A stretch of 64,000 nt of DNA. Origin: an uncultured Flavobacteriales bacterium (lineage in GTDB: Bacteria > Bacteroidota > Bacteroidia > Flavobacteriales_D > Crocinitomicaceae). Made by a program: the position numbers and the translations under genes. Under the pieces are notes generated by a model. It searched no databases, was not told where the DNA came from, and saw only the letters and a program-made list of their open reading frames with translations. How positions within the stretch are numbered: position 1 is the stretch's first letter; each line of letters begins with the position of its first letter. Location of the stretch: positions 1 through 64,000 of the forward strand of contig CAIZQH010000013.1 in NCBI GenBank assembly GCA_903935095.1, written 5' to 3'. Shown piece after piece: positions 19,827 through 28,589 of this stretch.

Positions 19827-21557
19827 ATGAAAAAAATCCTCATCTGTGGCGCCTTGTTTTTAACAAGTTTTGTTCACGCTCAAATCTGCAACATCGACTT
19901 TGGTCAAACCGTCACTGGAATCTATCCCGACACCTTGCCCACTGGTAATGTTGGTCAAAGCTACGGCACGGATGTCACTTTTGTGATGCCCCTCGATACC
20001 TTGGGCTACAATTTTACCAATTTCCACATTTTATCCGTTTCGCTTCCGGTTGGACTCTCCTGGCAATGCAATAATTCGGCGAACAATTGCGACTACAACC
20101 CACAAGTGAGTCAGCATGGTTGTGTTCACATTAGTGGCACTCCCCTACTCGCTGGACAATATACGATCGATGTGACCGTCATTGCGGATTTAACCGTTAT
20201 TCAAGGATACCCATTTACCTTTCAAATTTTCATGGAAGTACTGCCCAGTACCGCGAGTGTTTCCAACAATGGCTTTGACATGATTGGCTCATCGGGATGT
20301 TCTCCTATTACGGTGAATTTCACGAACAATAACCCGGGAATGTTATCGTATCTGTGGAATTTTGGCAACGGAAATATTTCTCTGAGTGAAAATCCTGCAC
20401 CGCAAGTCTATACAACACCGGGGGATTACCTTGTGCATTACACTGCTTGGAACAACACGGACACCACCCATGTGTATACCTTAACGAATGTGCACATCAA
20501 CAGCATGAGCAACTACGGAAATTCTTTCCCTTCCTATGACAACGCCGATGCGTATTTCAAATTGTTCCAAAACGGAAACTTAATCTATCAATCGAACATC
20601 ATTGGCGACCAGAATCCACCCGTAGAATGGACCACCAGCATTAATTTAAATCCCGCCAACTCCTATGTTTTTGAAATTTGGGAAGCGGACGAAAGTTTTG
20701 CTGAACCAATCCTTGGTGCAGATGATTTCATGGGAAGTCATGCCATGAACATCAATGGCTGTAACGGTTGTGGTGCTGGAACATCGAATTTCAACTACAC
20801 GATCAACCACCAAATCATTTATCCTAGTCCGACGGTGATTGCCCAGGACACCATTCATGTCTATGGCTATCCACCAACACCGAGTATTTCCTATGATCAG
20901 GCGAGTCATACGCTCAGTACTCCTGATTTAGGTTACGCATACCAATGGTATTTCAATGGGAGTCCAATCGCGGGTGCAACGAATCCAGACCATGTCGTTT
21001 ACCTCAGTGGGATCTATGATGTCGTGGCGATTAATCCAACGAGTTGCGTGAGTTTCTCGGATACCTTAACAGCTGTGTATTGCAGTCCGTTTGTGAGTCC
21101 AATTATTGCGATGAATGCCGCGAATGAATTGGTGCTAACAAATTACCCAGCATCTTCTAGCATCGAATGGTTTTTAGATGGTGTATTGATTCCAAACCAA
21201 CACAACGACACTCTGAGTTCACCCGTAAATGGAACGTACAGCGCTCAAATCACCGATCCATTCGGCTGTAGTTATGAGACAAGTGATTTTCAACTGGCGC
21301 TTTCCATCGATGAATCTGCAAGCTTACACTGGTTGATTTACCCGAATCCCGTGAAGGATTTACTAACGATACAAGTGGAGGAACAGATGCTTGGATCCAC
21401 TGTTGTACTCATGGATTTAAACGGTCGTTCCCTTGAGATAAAACAGATAGAAACGAGTACTACCCTCTTCGATTTGAGTGCATTTCCAAGCGGAACCTAC
21501 TTCCTTTCATTGGAAAGCAATGAAGTTAGGAAAATGGAGAAGCTGATAAAGGAATAG
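19827..21557 (+). CDS. Secreted PKD / C2-like protein with T9SS type A sorting domain
   Basis: 576 aa. It opens with a clear signal peptide ending FVHAQ. Residues about 25-150 are an Ig-like exported region. A PKD domain follows at about 150-225 (YLWNFGNGN...Y.TPGDYLVHYTAWN). Residues about 235-320 look like a C2-type beta-sandwich: YFKLFQNGNLIYQS, an NPP turn, then YVFEIWEAD and DDFMG at the spacing seen in C2 domains. Then comes an Ig-like segment and a T9SS type A tail from about residue 500 (LIYPNPVKDLLTIQV...FPSGTYFLSLE). It has its own promoter, and the stop codon runs straight into an intergenic hexamer array. Function beyond export is unknown; the C2 assignment is inferred from motif spacing only. 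Confidence 0.88.
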   Translation: MKKILICGALFLTSFVHAQICNIDFGQTVTGIYPDTLPTGNVGQSYGTDVTFVMPLDTLGYNFTNFHILSVSLPVGLSWQCNNSANNCDYNPQVSQHGCVHISGTPLLAGQYTIDVTVIADLTVIQGYPFTFQIFMEVLPSTASVSNNGFDMIGSSGCSPITVNFTNNNPGMLSYLWNFGNGNISLSENPAPQVYTTPGDYLVHYTAWNNTDTTHVYTLTNVHINSMSNYGNSFPSYDNADAYFKLFQNGNLIYQSNIIGDQNPPVEWTTSINLNPANSYVFEIWEADESFAEPILGADDFMGSHAMNINGCNGCGAGTSNFNYTINHQIIYPSPTVIAQDTIHVYGYPPTPSISYDQASHTLSTPDLGYAYQWYFNGSPIAGATNPDHVVYLSGIYDVVAINPTSCVSFSDTLTAVYCSPFVSPIIAMNAANELVLTNYPASSSIEWFLDGVLIPNQHNDTLSSPVNGTYSAQITDPFGCSYETSDFQLALSIDESASLHWLIYPNPVKDLLTIQVEEQMLGSTVVLMDLNGRSLEIKQIETSTTLFDLSAFPSGTYFLSLESNEVRKMEKLIKE

Positions 21558-21642
21558 AGCGAGTGAAACAGAGCGAGATTCAGAGCGAGAGCCAGAGCGA
21601 GAGCGAGAATCAGAGCGTGAGCGAGATTCAGAGCGTGAGCGC
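21557..21642. repeat. Intergenic GAGCGA / 12-mer array after a T9SS gene
   Basis: Degenerate tandem copies of GAGCGA and of the longer unit GAGCGAGATTCA, with GAGCGTGAGCGA variants, begin at the last base of the stop codon of the upstream gene. Unit content (purine-rich GAGYGW) resembles the sequence next to the CCGCCGCGGCGG copies elsewhere in the window. A short frame across the array (21563-21808) has protein composition dictated by the repeat, so I do not call it a gene. Confidence 0.75.
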
Positions 21643-21711
21643 CATGAATTCAGTTATTAAGGAATCCTTACATATTGCACTGATTGACAAAAAACTGATT
21701 CTTTCGTTTTT

Positions 21712-21741
21712 TGTACATATATTTGTACTTATTAATGTACA
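21712..21741. promoter_or_regulatory. YefM-type operator: three TGTAC(A/T) boxes at 12-bp spacing, with embedded -7 element
   Basis: TGTACA at 21712, TGTACT at 21724 and TGTACA at 21736 are spaced exactly 12 bp apart. TGTACA cores are the known operator elements of E. coli yefM-yoeB (established for that family). A perfect Bacteroidota -7 element, TATATTTG (21718-21725), lies between box 1 and box 2, so bound repressor would block RNA polymerase. The array ends 15 bp before the ATG of the antitoxin gene. Confidence 0.8.
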
Positions 21742-21756
21742 TAAACGCAAACAATT

Positions 21757-22008
21757 ATGCTTACAGCCAGTATTTCCGATTTCAGAAAAGACATTAAACG
21801 GTATTTAGACAAAGTCAGTCAGAATTTTGAAACACTTATTATACATCGTGGGAAGGACGATGGTATTGTCATCATTTCGCTTGCAGAATATAATTCCCTT
21901 TGCGCGACACAACATGAATTGTCGTCAAAACGAAATCAAGAACGTTTGGATCTAGCCATTGAGCAGATGAAGACAGGAAAAACCGAAACAAAAAAACTAA
22001 TTGAGTAA
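21757..22008 (+). CDS. yefM: Phd/YefM-family antitoxin
   Basis: 83 aa, the usual size. The N-terminal half (TASISDFRKDIKRYLDKV, then TLIIHRGKDDGIVIISLAEYNSL) is the Phd/YefM DNA-binding and dimerisation domain. The charged C-terminal tail would wrap and neutralise the toxin. It is the first gene of a two-gene operon and its stop overlaps the toxin start (TAATG). The antitoxin is expected to repress its own promoter through the TGTACA boxes just upstream, with the toxin as co-repressor, as known for the E. coli system. Confidence 0.93.
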   Translation: MLTASISDFRKDIKRYLDKVSQNFETLIIHRGKDDGIVIISLAEYNSLCATQHELSSKRNQERLDLAIEQMKTGKTETKKLIE

Positions 22009-22271
22009 TGACCTTGAAATTCGTTGAAAGTGCTTGGGAAGATTACCTCTATTTGCAGAAACATGATAAAAAGAAAGTGAAACGAATCAACGAATTAATA
22101 AAAGATATTTCGCGTAGTCCATTTCAAGGAATTGGTAAACCAGAGCCATTAAAATATCATTATACGGGATATTGGTCTAGAAGAATTGACGGGGAGCACA
22201 GATTGATCTACCACATTTCAAACGACGAATTAATCATACTCAAATGTCGCTTTCATTATGACGAAAAATAA
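22008..22271 (+). CDS. yoeB: YoeB/Txe-family mRNA endoribonuclease toxin
   Basis: 87 aa. All catalytic residues known for E. coli YoeB fall at the same numbers: E46 (GKPEPLK), R59 (WSRRI), R65 (EHRLIY), H83 and Y84 (CRFHY). There are three extra residues (DEK) after the normally terminal Tyr. The family cleaves mRNA in the ribosomal A site and causes growth arrest when free of antitoxin. It overlaps the antitoxin gene by one base, implying coupled translation. The intact active site suggests a working module. A bidirectional terminator follows. Confidence 0.95.
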   Translation: MTLKFVESAWEDYLYLQKHDKKKVKRINELIKDISRSPFQGIGKPEPLKYHYTGYWSRRIDGEHRLIYHISNDELIILKCRFHYDEK

Positions 22272-22304
22272 AGCTCGTTCCAGTGAATACCGAAACGAGC
22301 TTTT
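22270..22304. terminator. Bidirectional terminator between yoeB and the RND efflux gene
   Basis: AAAGCTCGTT pairs with AACGAGCTTTT, A-rich on the left and T-rich on the right. It sits between two convergent genes and can serve both. Confidence 0.85.
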
Positions 22305-22322
22305 ATGCCAATAAAATTCCGC

Positions 22323-25300
22323 TTAATCTTCTAGATCAACGATCAATTTTTTCGTTCTCGCACGAAATTTATCTTGTATGCGGTCCACGGTGTAATACAT
22401 CATCGGTACAACGATAATCGTCAAGAACATGGAGCTGGTTAGTCCACCAATCAGAATCCACGCGAGTCCATTTTTCCACTCTGCACCTGAACCAGTAGCT
22501 GTGGCAATTGGAATCATTCCCACCACCATGGCAATCGTGGTCATCAAGATTGGTCGCATACGTTCCTGAACAGATTCCAAGAGCGCGCTGTAGGTCGACA
22601 TCCCTTTTTCCTTCAAATGATTCGTGAAATCGACAATCAAAATGGCGTTCTTGGCGACGAGTCCGAGCAGCATGAGCATTCCCAACATCGTAAAGATTCC
22701 CATGTTCGAAGAACTCAAGGCCAACGCTAAAATCGCACCGATGAGGGAAACCAAAATGGAGAATAAAACCACAAATGGATACACGAAATTATCGTAAAGT
22801 GCCACCATGATTAGATAAACTAGGATCAATCCAATTCCCATTGCCGTACCAAGTGCACCCATCGATTCTTTTTGACGTTTAATCTCACCACCCCAAGTCA
22901 ATCGGACGTTTTTATCCAATGGATTTTTCTCTAAATACTTATCAATCTCTGCTGATACATTTCCAGCGGCCGTACCCAGTACCCAACAACGCAAAGTCGT
23001 ATTTGGAATGCGGTTTTTTCGTTCCAATGTCCCATTTCCATTTTCCACAGAAACCTCGGCGAATTCACCTAATTCCACTTGTTTGCCATCCGAAGTATTG
23101 AAGGACATGTTTTTCACATCCTCGACATTTTTACGGTCAAAAGCATCAACCATCACACGGATGTCGTACTCGTGACCTTTGACATCGAATTGACTGTCAT
23201 CATTTCCGGATAATGCATTTTGAAGCTGCATTCCAACTACTGCAATGGGCAATCCAAGTTGTCCCATTTTCTCGCGGTTTAATTCGATGCGAATTTCAGG
23301 TGTGACATCATCGGTTGAAATAGCGGGATCCTTCGCACCTTTAATCGTCAACAAATATGATTTTAACCTTCTCGCTTCCTTAATCAGCAAGTCATTGTCA
23401 TCAGATGAAAGGAAAATTTCAATGGGCGCTTCTTCTGATTCCACCATACCCATATTCAAGGCCTTCACTTCTATTCCAGCGTGCTGTGATTTAATTCGCT
23501 TGCTGATTTCATCCATGTATTTAAGAGTAGGATACTTTTTCTGCATTCCGGGTTTCATTTTCACGGTAATTTCAGAACGATTTTCAGAACCAAAAGAGGT
23601 TGCTCCCATTCCTGAACTTGGTCCACCAACATTGGCAAACACAGTCTCAATCACTTCTTTTTGAGCCAATAAAAACTGCTCAATTTCAAGCGTTACGGCA
23701 TTGTTTTCTTCAAAGGTGGTACTCTTATCGTATTTCAATTTCACCATGAATTTTCCTTGATCTCCTTGAGCCACAAATTCTTGTCCAACGATTCCAAGTC
23801 CCATGGTAGAAAAACTCGCCACGAATAGACCAATAATCACTCCGGCCATAATTAACTTATGTTTTAATGACCAGCCTACTAATTTCACATATCGATTCGT
23901 AAAGATGGTCACGCGTCGCTCAAACCAAAGTAAAAATGCCTGAAAAGGATTCTTCGGATTCAATTCCACTTCTTTCGCAAAGCGCGAAGCCAACCATGGC
24001 GTTAATGTAAAACAGACAAACAAGGACATCAAGGTGGAAACAACTACCACAATGGAGAACTGATGAAGGATGTCTGAAATCGTTCCTTCGATGAACACCA
24101 CCGGAGAGAATACCACCACATCCACCAAAGTAATCGCCAAGGCCGTAAATCCAATTTCATTTCGACCATCCAAGGCTGCTTGACGTCGTTTTTTACCCAT
24201 TTGTAGGTGTCGGTAAATATTCTCTAGAACCACGATCGAGTCATCCACAAGGATACCAATCACCAATGACATAGCTAATAAAGTCATGAGGTTTAAGGTG
24301 TATCCCAATAAATACATCGCAATAAACGTAGAAATCAATGAAGCAGGAATAGAAACCAAAACGATTACTGCATTTCTCATGCTGTGCAAAAACAACAGCA
24401 TCACCGCTGCCACGAGAATAATCGCCAATTCAAGGTCGTGAATAACGGCGTTTACAGACTCAACTGTTGGACGAGAAGTATCCGTTGCAATGGTGAATTT
24501 CAATCCTTCTTTCTTGTATTTCTCTTCAAGAATACCAAAGCGTTCTTTCGTTGCATTAGACATTTCCACTGCATTGGCATCGCTTTGTTTTTTTACGCGT
24601 AGTCCAATTCCATTGACTCCATTTAAACGAGAAACGGCAATTTTATCGTCGCTTGCATCCATCACTTCGGCAACATCCTTCAATTTCACATTTGACGTGC
24701 CTTTCGAATAGAGAATCAAATTTTCTATATCCGACATGCTTTGGTATTTCCCTGCTAATCGAACGGTCATCTGTTCCCCTTGCCCCTTCACTTTTCCGGT
24801 TGGAAACTCGACATTCGCCGATGCAATCACTTGATTGATGGTAGAAAGTGACATGCCGTAACGTTTCAACTTATCTTTGTCCACATTGATACGGAATGAT
24901 CTACGTTCACCACCAATCACTTGCACTTCTGCCACACCTTTGGTTTGCTTGATTTGAGGTAGAATTTGGTCATCCATTAATTCCATCAAATCACGGTCGG
25001 ACATACTCGTTGCAACAACACTTACTTGCAATACAGGAGAAGCATTTGGTTCAATTTTCGCAATAACCGGCGTTTGGGCTCCTTCAGGTAAATTATTAAG
25101 TACATTATTGATTTTGCGTTGCGCATCCTCTAGGGATTTGTCAATATTTGCAGATGCTTTGAATTCCAACAATAAAAGCGATGCGTTATCCAGAGAGAAA
25201 GACGTCACTTCATTGATGTTTTCAATACCGCTCAAGGCATCTTCTAAGGGCTTAGAAACTTGCGTCTCCACAGTTGCAGGAGAAGCTCCTGGATAGGTGG

Positions 25301-25445
25301 TGGTTACCGTTAATAAGGGCGGAGAAAAATCAGGCAATAACTCGTAAGAGAGTTGGTTGTAACTGATGAGTCCACCACCGATTAAAATGGTAAATATGAC
25401 AATAATAAACGATGGACGTTTAATGGAGAGTTCTGTCAGTGTCAT
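22323..25445 (-). CDS. RND efflux pump, AcrB/HAE1-type inner-membrane transporter
   Basis: 1040 aa, typical of hydrophobe/amphiphile RND pumps. There is one N-terminal transmembrane helix, a large periplasmic loop, a block of helices around residue 330-490, and the same pattern repeated in the second half. The proton-relay pair is D401-D402 (GILVDDSIVVLENIYR), and the partner Lys lies in GLVAKNAILIVDF. The pump exports drugs, dyes or other amphiphiles by proton antiport through the periplasmic adaptor and TolC-like duct encoded just upstream (gap 6 bp). It is the last gene of a four-gene operon under a TetR-family regulator. Substrate range cannot be read from sequence. Confidence 0.95.
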   Translation of the reverse strand: MTLTELSIKRPSFIIVIFTILIGGGLISYNQLSYELLPDFSPPLLTVTTTYPGASPATVETQVSKPLEDALSGIENINEVTSFSLDNASLLLLEFKASANIDKSLEDAQRKINNVLNNLPEGAQTPVIAKIEPNASPVLQVSVVATSMSDRDLMELMDDQILPQIKQTKGVAEVQVIGGERRSFRINVDKDKLKRYGMSLSTINQVIASANVEFPTGKVKGQGEQMTVRLAGKYQSMSDIENLILYSKGTSNVKLKDVAEVMDASDDKIAVSRLNGVNGIGLRVKKQSDANAVEMSNATKERFGILEEKYKKEGLKFTIATDTSRPTVESVNAVIHDLELAIILVAAVMLLFLHSMRNAVIVLVSIPASLISTFIAMYLLGYTLNLMTLLAMSLVIGILVDDSIVVLENIYRHLQMGKKRRQAALDGRNEIGFTALAITLVDVVVFSPVVFIEGTISDILHQFSIVVVVSTLMSLFVCFTLTPWLASRFAKEVELNPKNPFQAFLLWFERRVTIFTNRYVKLVGWSLKHKLIMAGVIIGLFVASFSTMGLGIVGQEFVAQGDQGKFMVKLKYDKSTTFEENNAVTLEIEQFLLAQKEVIETVFANVGGPSSGMGATSFGSENRSEITVKMKPGMQKKYPTLKYMDEISKRIKSQHAGIEVKALNMGMVESEEAPIEIFLSSDDNDLLIKEARRLKSYLLTIKGAKDPAISTDDVTPEIRIELNREKMGQLGLPIAVVGMQLQNALSGNDDSQFDVKGHEYDIRVMVDAFDRKNVEDVKNMSFNTSDGKQVELGEFAEVSVENGNGTLERKNRIPNTTLRCWVLGTAAGNVSAEIDKYLEKNPLDKNVRLTWGGEIKRQKESMGALGTAMGIGLILVYLIMVALYDNFVYPFVVLFSILVSLIGAILALALSSSNMGIFTMLGMLMLLGLVAKNAILIVDFTNHLKEKGMSTYSALLESVQERMRPILMTTIAMVVGMIPIATATGSGAEWKNGLAWILIGGLTSSMFLTIIVVPMMYYTVDRIQDKFRARTKKLIVDLED

Positions 25446-25451
25446 CGGTGC

Positions 25452-26507
25452 TTATTTAGCTAATTTAACGTTCGAGTTATTTTCTAAATTCACTTGTCCT
25501 TTCACGACAATCACATCGTTTTTCGTCAAGCCAGAAACTACCTCGATGTACTCCCCGTCTGATGTCCCTGCCGTAAACGAAACCAAGATTGATTTTCCAT
25601 TTCTAACGACATACACCTGAGGATTTTTCGAAGAACCAACCAATGCTTTTCGAGAAACTGCCAGTGCCGTGACACTGGTTGAATTTGACAATGAAACCGA
25701 TCCATACATTCCTGCCATGATTCGATTTTTCGCACTGTTTTGAATAGTGGTTTGAATTTTAAAATTATGTGCTGCATCTGCTTGAACGGCAATCATACTG
25801 ACACTTCCCTTGAATTCTTCAGAACCGTAAACATCCGCATTCGCGATCACTTGTTGTCCTTTTTTGAATTTCATCACATCGCGTTCTGGAACGGAAATGG
25901 TTAATTTCAACGCTGAAATATCGGTTAATTCCACAATGGGAGACCCAGGCATCACCATGGAACCTAAATCCACCAATTTCTTTGTTACAACACCGCTAAA
26001 CGGCGCCAAAATAGCAGTGCTTTTTAATTGTTTTTGTAGTTGTTTCAATTGAACCTCTGCCGACTTCAACGCTAATTCCATTTTTTCTGCATCTACAGCG
26101 GAAATTGCTTGATCTTTGCGCAGGTTCGAAAAGCGGTTATTGTCATTTTTCAATTGCGCAATGTTTAATTTCGCATTCTCGATTTGCAATTGAACCAGTT
26201 CATTATCCAATTTAGCCAATACTTGTCCTTTCGCAACAACATCACCCTCTTTTACCGTTAATTCAACCAGTTTTCCAGATGCATCAGAAGCGATATTGTT
26301 TTGATGATTTGCTTCGAATGACCCTAGAAAGCTCATGGAACGTTCAAAGGTATGTGTGATTGGATGTCCACCTTCGACTAAGATCGCTTGTTTGGCATCG
26401 TAAATAAAGATTTTTTGTTCTGCAGCTTTTTTATTGGCCAGCAACTTCATGACCAAAAGGGCAATGACGACTGTTGCAACTACTGCGATGGAGATGATTC
26501 GTTTCAT
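25452..26507 (-). CDS. RND efflux periplasmic adaptor (membrane fusion protein)
   Basis: 351 aa. An N-terminal hydrophobic anchor (about 5-22) is followed by a barrel-sandwich/lipoyl half (LTVKEGDVVAKGQVLAKLDN), a coiled-coil hairpin (about 115-165), the second lipoyl half (ILAPFSGVVTKKLVDLGSMV), and a beta-barrel/membrane-proximal C-terminus (EVVSGLTKNDVIVVKGQVNL). It links the RND pump to the outer-membrane channel. It lies 5 bp after the TolC-like gene and 6 bp before the pump gene, so all are one transcript. Confidence 0.94.
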   Translation of the reverse strand: MKRIISIAVVATVVIALLVMKLLANKKAAEQKIFIYDAKQAILVEGGHPITHTFERSMSFLGSFEANHQNNIASDASGKLVELTVKEGDVVAKGQVLAKLDNELVQLQIENAKLNIAQLKNDNNRFSNLRKDQAISAVDAEKMELALKSAEVQLKQLQKQLKSTAILAPFSGVVTKKLVDLGSMVMPGSPIVELTDISALKLTISVPERDVMKFKKGQQVIANADVYGSEEFKGSVSMIAVQADAAHNFKIQTTIQNSAKNRIMAGMYGSVSLSNSTSVTALAVSRKALVGSSKNPQVYVVRNGKSILVSFTAGTSDGEYIEVVSGLTKNDVIVVKGQVNLENNSNVKLAK

Positions 26508-26512
26508 TTTAC

Positions 26513-27820
26513 TTATTTTATGTTTCCGATTGATTTTAAATATTCTAGTTCTGCTTGACGCAATTGAATGTAAGCGGTTACGACATTTGACTGTGCTTGT
26601 TCCAGTCCAGTTTCTGCCATGATTAAGTCGTTAGAGCTAATCATTCCTTCTTTGTACTTTACATTGGCATTCGCATGGACATTTTCTGCCAAGCGTAATT
26701 GTTCTTTACTTAATTCCAAAGATTCCGCTTTCACCGTAATTTGACGTTTACTGTTATTGATGGCATAGTCCAATTGCTGATTCAGTAATTCGTATTGGTT
26801 ATTGATTTTCTCCAAGTTGAATTGGTTGACTTTCGCTTTGTTTACGCGTTCCATACCGGAAAACAAATTCCAGTCCATACGAAGTCCAACATACGCTCCT
26901 GGAATTCCAACGCGCAAATTATCCGATGGTTTCAGGTTGATGTTGTAGTTGTATATGCCATAAAAATTCAAATTTGGCAAATAGCTCATTCGGATTCCTT
27001 TTCCCTCCTCTTCATTCATCTTACGTTGGGATTCCAACAAAGACAAGGGCAATAAACTAGGGGTATTCACTTCTTTCAAGATGGTTTTTTGCACCATAAC
27101 ATCTTTCGACAATTGCAGGGTAGCATTCGCAGGAATTCCCGTTAATATTTTCAGTAAATATTCAAGTTGATCTTTCGTTGCCAATAAATTAGACTTGGAA
27201 TTCATTAAGCTCAATTCATTGATTTTAATTTTATCCACATCCGTTGGAATGATGAGTCCTTGCGCAAGTGTCGCCTCCATGTTTTTCAAAATACTTCTGG
27301 TATGAAGGATATTGGCATCGATGAAACTTAATTGCTGGTAAATCCCTTGTAAGACAAAAAAGGTATTGGAGACTTGGTATCGAACCTCTTGTATGGCGAT
27401 ATCACGTTGTGTCCCAACTAACTCCGTATTGATTTTTAATGCTGCCAGGCCATAATTGACTTGAGAGTTAAACAATATTTGTGTCAACTGTAGGTTATTC
27501 GACAAAATGTATGGCACACCGAACTTCACCGTATTGTATACTCCCACAGGACCACCAAAAGCCGATGCAGGAATGATTTGTCCCGGAATGACTGCATTGT
27601 ACTTATAATCCGCATTAAAATTCAACTGAGGCATACGAGAAGCAAGGTATGCTTCGCGCTGACGTTCGTTGATTAATACATCCAAATTCGCATTTCGGAT
27701 TTGAAGATTGGCTGTATCCGCCATTCGAATGCAGGTTGGCAAATCAAGTACTTGTGCCTGTAAAGGATTCAACTGAATAAGTAAAATACATAGTCCAATG
27801 AAATAAAGAGATTTACGCAT
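26513..27820 (-). CDS. TolC-family outer-membrane efflux protein
   Basis: 435 aa with a signal peptide (LIQLNPLQAQ) and two homologous halves rich in long helices, as in TolC/OprM trimers. Typical features are the early segment LPTCIRMADTANLQIRNANLDV and the C-terminal helices (SLELSKEQLRLAENVHANANVKYKEG, split in the usual way around residue 385). It provides the outer-membrane exit duct for the pump encoded downstream. The start overlaps the end of the TetR gene by 8 bp. Confidence 0.94.
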   Translation of the reverse strand: MRKSLYFIGLCILLIQLNPLQAQVLDLPTCIRMADTANLQIRNANLDVLINERQREAYLASRMPQLNFNADYKYNAVIPGQIIPASAFGGPVGVYNTVKFGVPYILSNNLQLTQILFNSQVNYGLAALKINTELVGTQRDIAIQEVRYQVSNTFFVLQGIYQQLSFIDANILHTRSILKNMEATLAQGLIIPTDVDKIKINELSLMNSKSNLLATKDQLEYLLKILTGIPANATLQLSKDVMVQKTILKEVNTPSLLPLSLLESQRKMNEEEGKGIRMSYLPNLNFYGIYNYNINLKPSDNLRVGIPGAYVGLRMDWNLFSGMERVNKAKVNQFNLEKINNQYELLNQQLDYAINNSKRQITVKAESLELSKEQLRLAENVHANANVKYKEGMISSNDLIMAETGLEQAQSNVVTAYIQLRQAELEYLKSIGNIK

Positions 27821-28436
27821 GTTGATTGGTATTAGGAAATAAATAATTGATTAACATTTCTTTGACGATTTCTTGGTGTGCTATTAAGAGATTTTCGTGT
27901 TCCTCTTCCGAGATTTGATAGATGCCCGAAATCAGTTTTTTACTCATAATTGGGAAATGACAATTCGACATAAACAACAGGGTAACATTGATCATGTTCA
28001 CTTTGCGCATTTTTCCTGCTGCTTGCGCTTTTTCACACTGCTCAAAAATCCCTGTTGTATGCAAACGTCCAAGGAAACTTGATAGGTCCATTTCTGTATC
28101 GGATTCTTGATTCAGTCCAGCATGAATAAACAAGGGGAACTCTGGATATTTTTTCAAAAACTCAAATTCTTTATCTATGATCAAACGTGTTTTATCTTCA
28201 AGGGTCATGTCTTGATGAAAAACCTCTACCATTCCATCGATCAAATCAGTGAGGGCCGCCTCTAAAATCAACTCAAATAATTTGCCTTTGGAACGGAAGT
28301 AATAATTCAGCAAAGCCACATTGATTCCTACGGATTTCGCGATTTCTCGCGTGGTACAACCAGAGAATCCTTTCGTCATGAACACCTTACGTGCTGCATC
28401 CTTGATTTTCTCTTCTGTACTTAAGTCATTTTTCAT
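27813..28436 (-). CDS. TetR/AcrR-family transcriptional regulator of the efflux operon
   Basis: 207 aa. The N-terminal helix-turn-helix (about 8-55; TREIAKSVGINVALLNYYFRSKGKLFE) is a canonical TetR DNA-binding domain; the C-terminal part is the variable ligand-binding/dimerisation domain. It is the first gene of the operon and overlaps the TolC-like gene by 8 bp, so it very likely represses its own transcription and that of the pump until a ligand binds. Inverted repeats matching such an operator lie 25-83 bp upstream of the start. Confidence 0.93.
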   Translation of the reverse strand: MKNDLSTEEKIKDAARKVFMTKGFSGCTTREIAKSVGINVALLNYYFRSKGKLFELILEAALTDLIDGMVEVFHQDMTLEDKTRLIIDKEFEFLKKYPEFPLFIHAGLNQESDTEMDLSSFLGRLHTTGIFEQCEKAQAAGKMRKVNMINVTLLFMSNCHFPIMSKKLISGIYQISEEEHENLLIAHQEIVKEMLINYLFPNTNQHA

Positions 28437-28455
28437 GAAATCATCTTTCGCGGTG

Positions 28456-28519
28456 CAAATTTAAGCACTTATTTTAAACACTTGTTTAATTATTGAAAAA
28501 AAATTAAGCGCTTGTTTAA
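28456..28519 (-). promoter_or_regulatory. Candidate TetR operators and -7 element of the efflux operon
   Basis: Three related boxes precede the TetR gene. The middle one is a perfect inverted repeat, TTAAACA-CT-TGTTTAA (28474-28489). A second, TTAAGCG-CT-TGTTTAA (28504-28519), matches with two changes. A third, TTAAGCACTTATTTTAA (28461-28477), is more degenerate and overlaps the first. A Bacteroidota -7 element TAAATTTG (minus strand, 28456-28463) abuts the boxes; I see no convincing -33 element. The binding protein is inferred from position. Confidence 0.65.
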
Positions 28520-28542
28520 AATATAAGAAATTTGACATAAAA

Positions 28543-28568
28543 AAAGGCCTGTGAATCCACAAGCCTTT
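28543..28568 (-). terminator. Terminator of the 417-aa hypothetical gene
   Basis: An 11-bp stem with one mismatch (AAAGGCTTGTG/CACAGGCCTTT on the minus strand), a 4-base loop and a T-run, 22 bp after the stop codon. Confidence 0.8.
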
Positions 28569-28589
28569 CTTCATTGAATAACTTCATTC

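Noticed and set aside
21563-21808. An 81-codon plus-strand frame before the antitoxin gene
   Set aside because: Its first half only translates the GAGCGA array and its second half overlaps the TGTACA operators and the yefM start.
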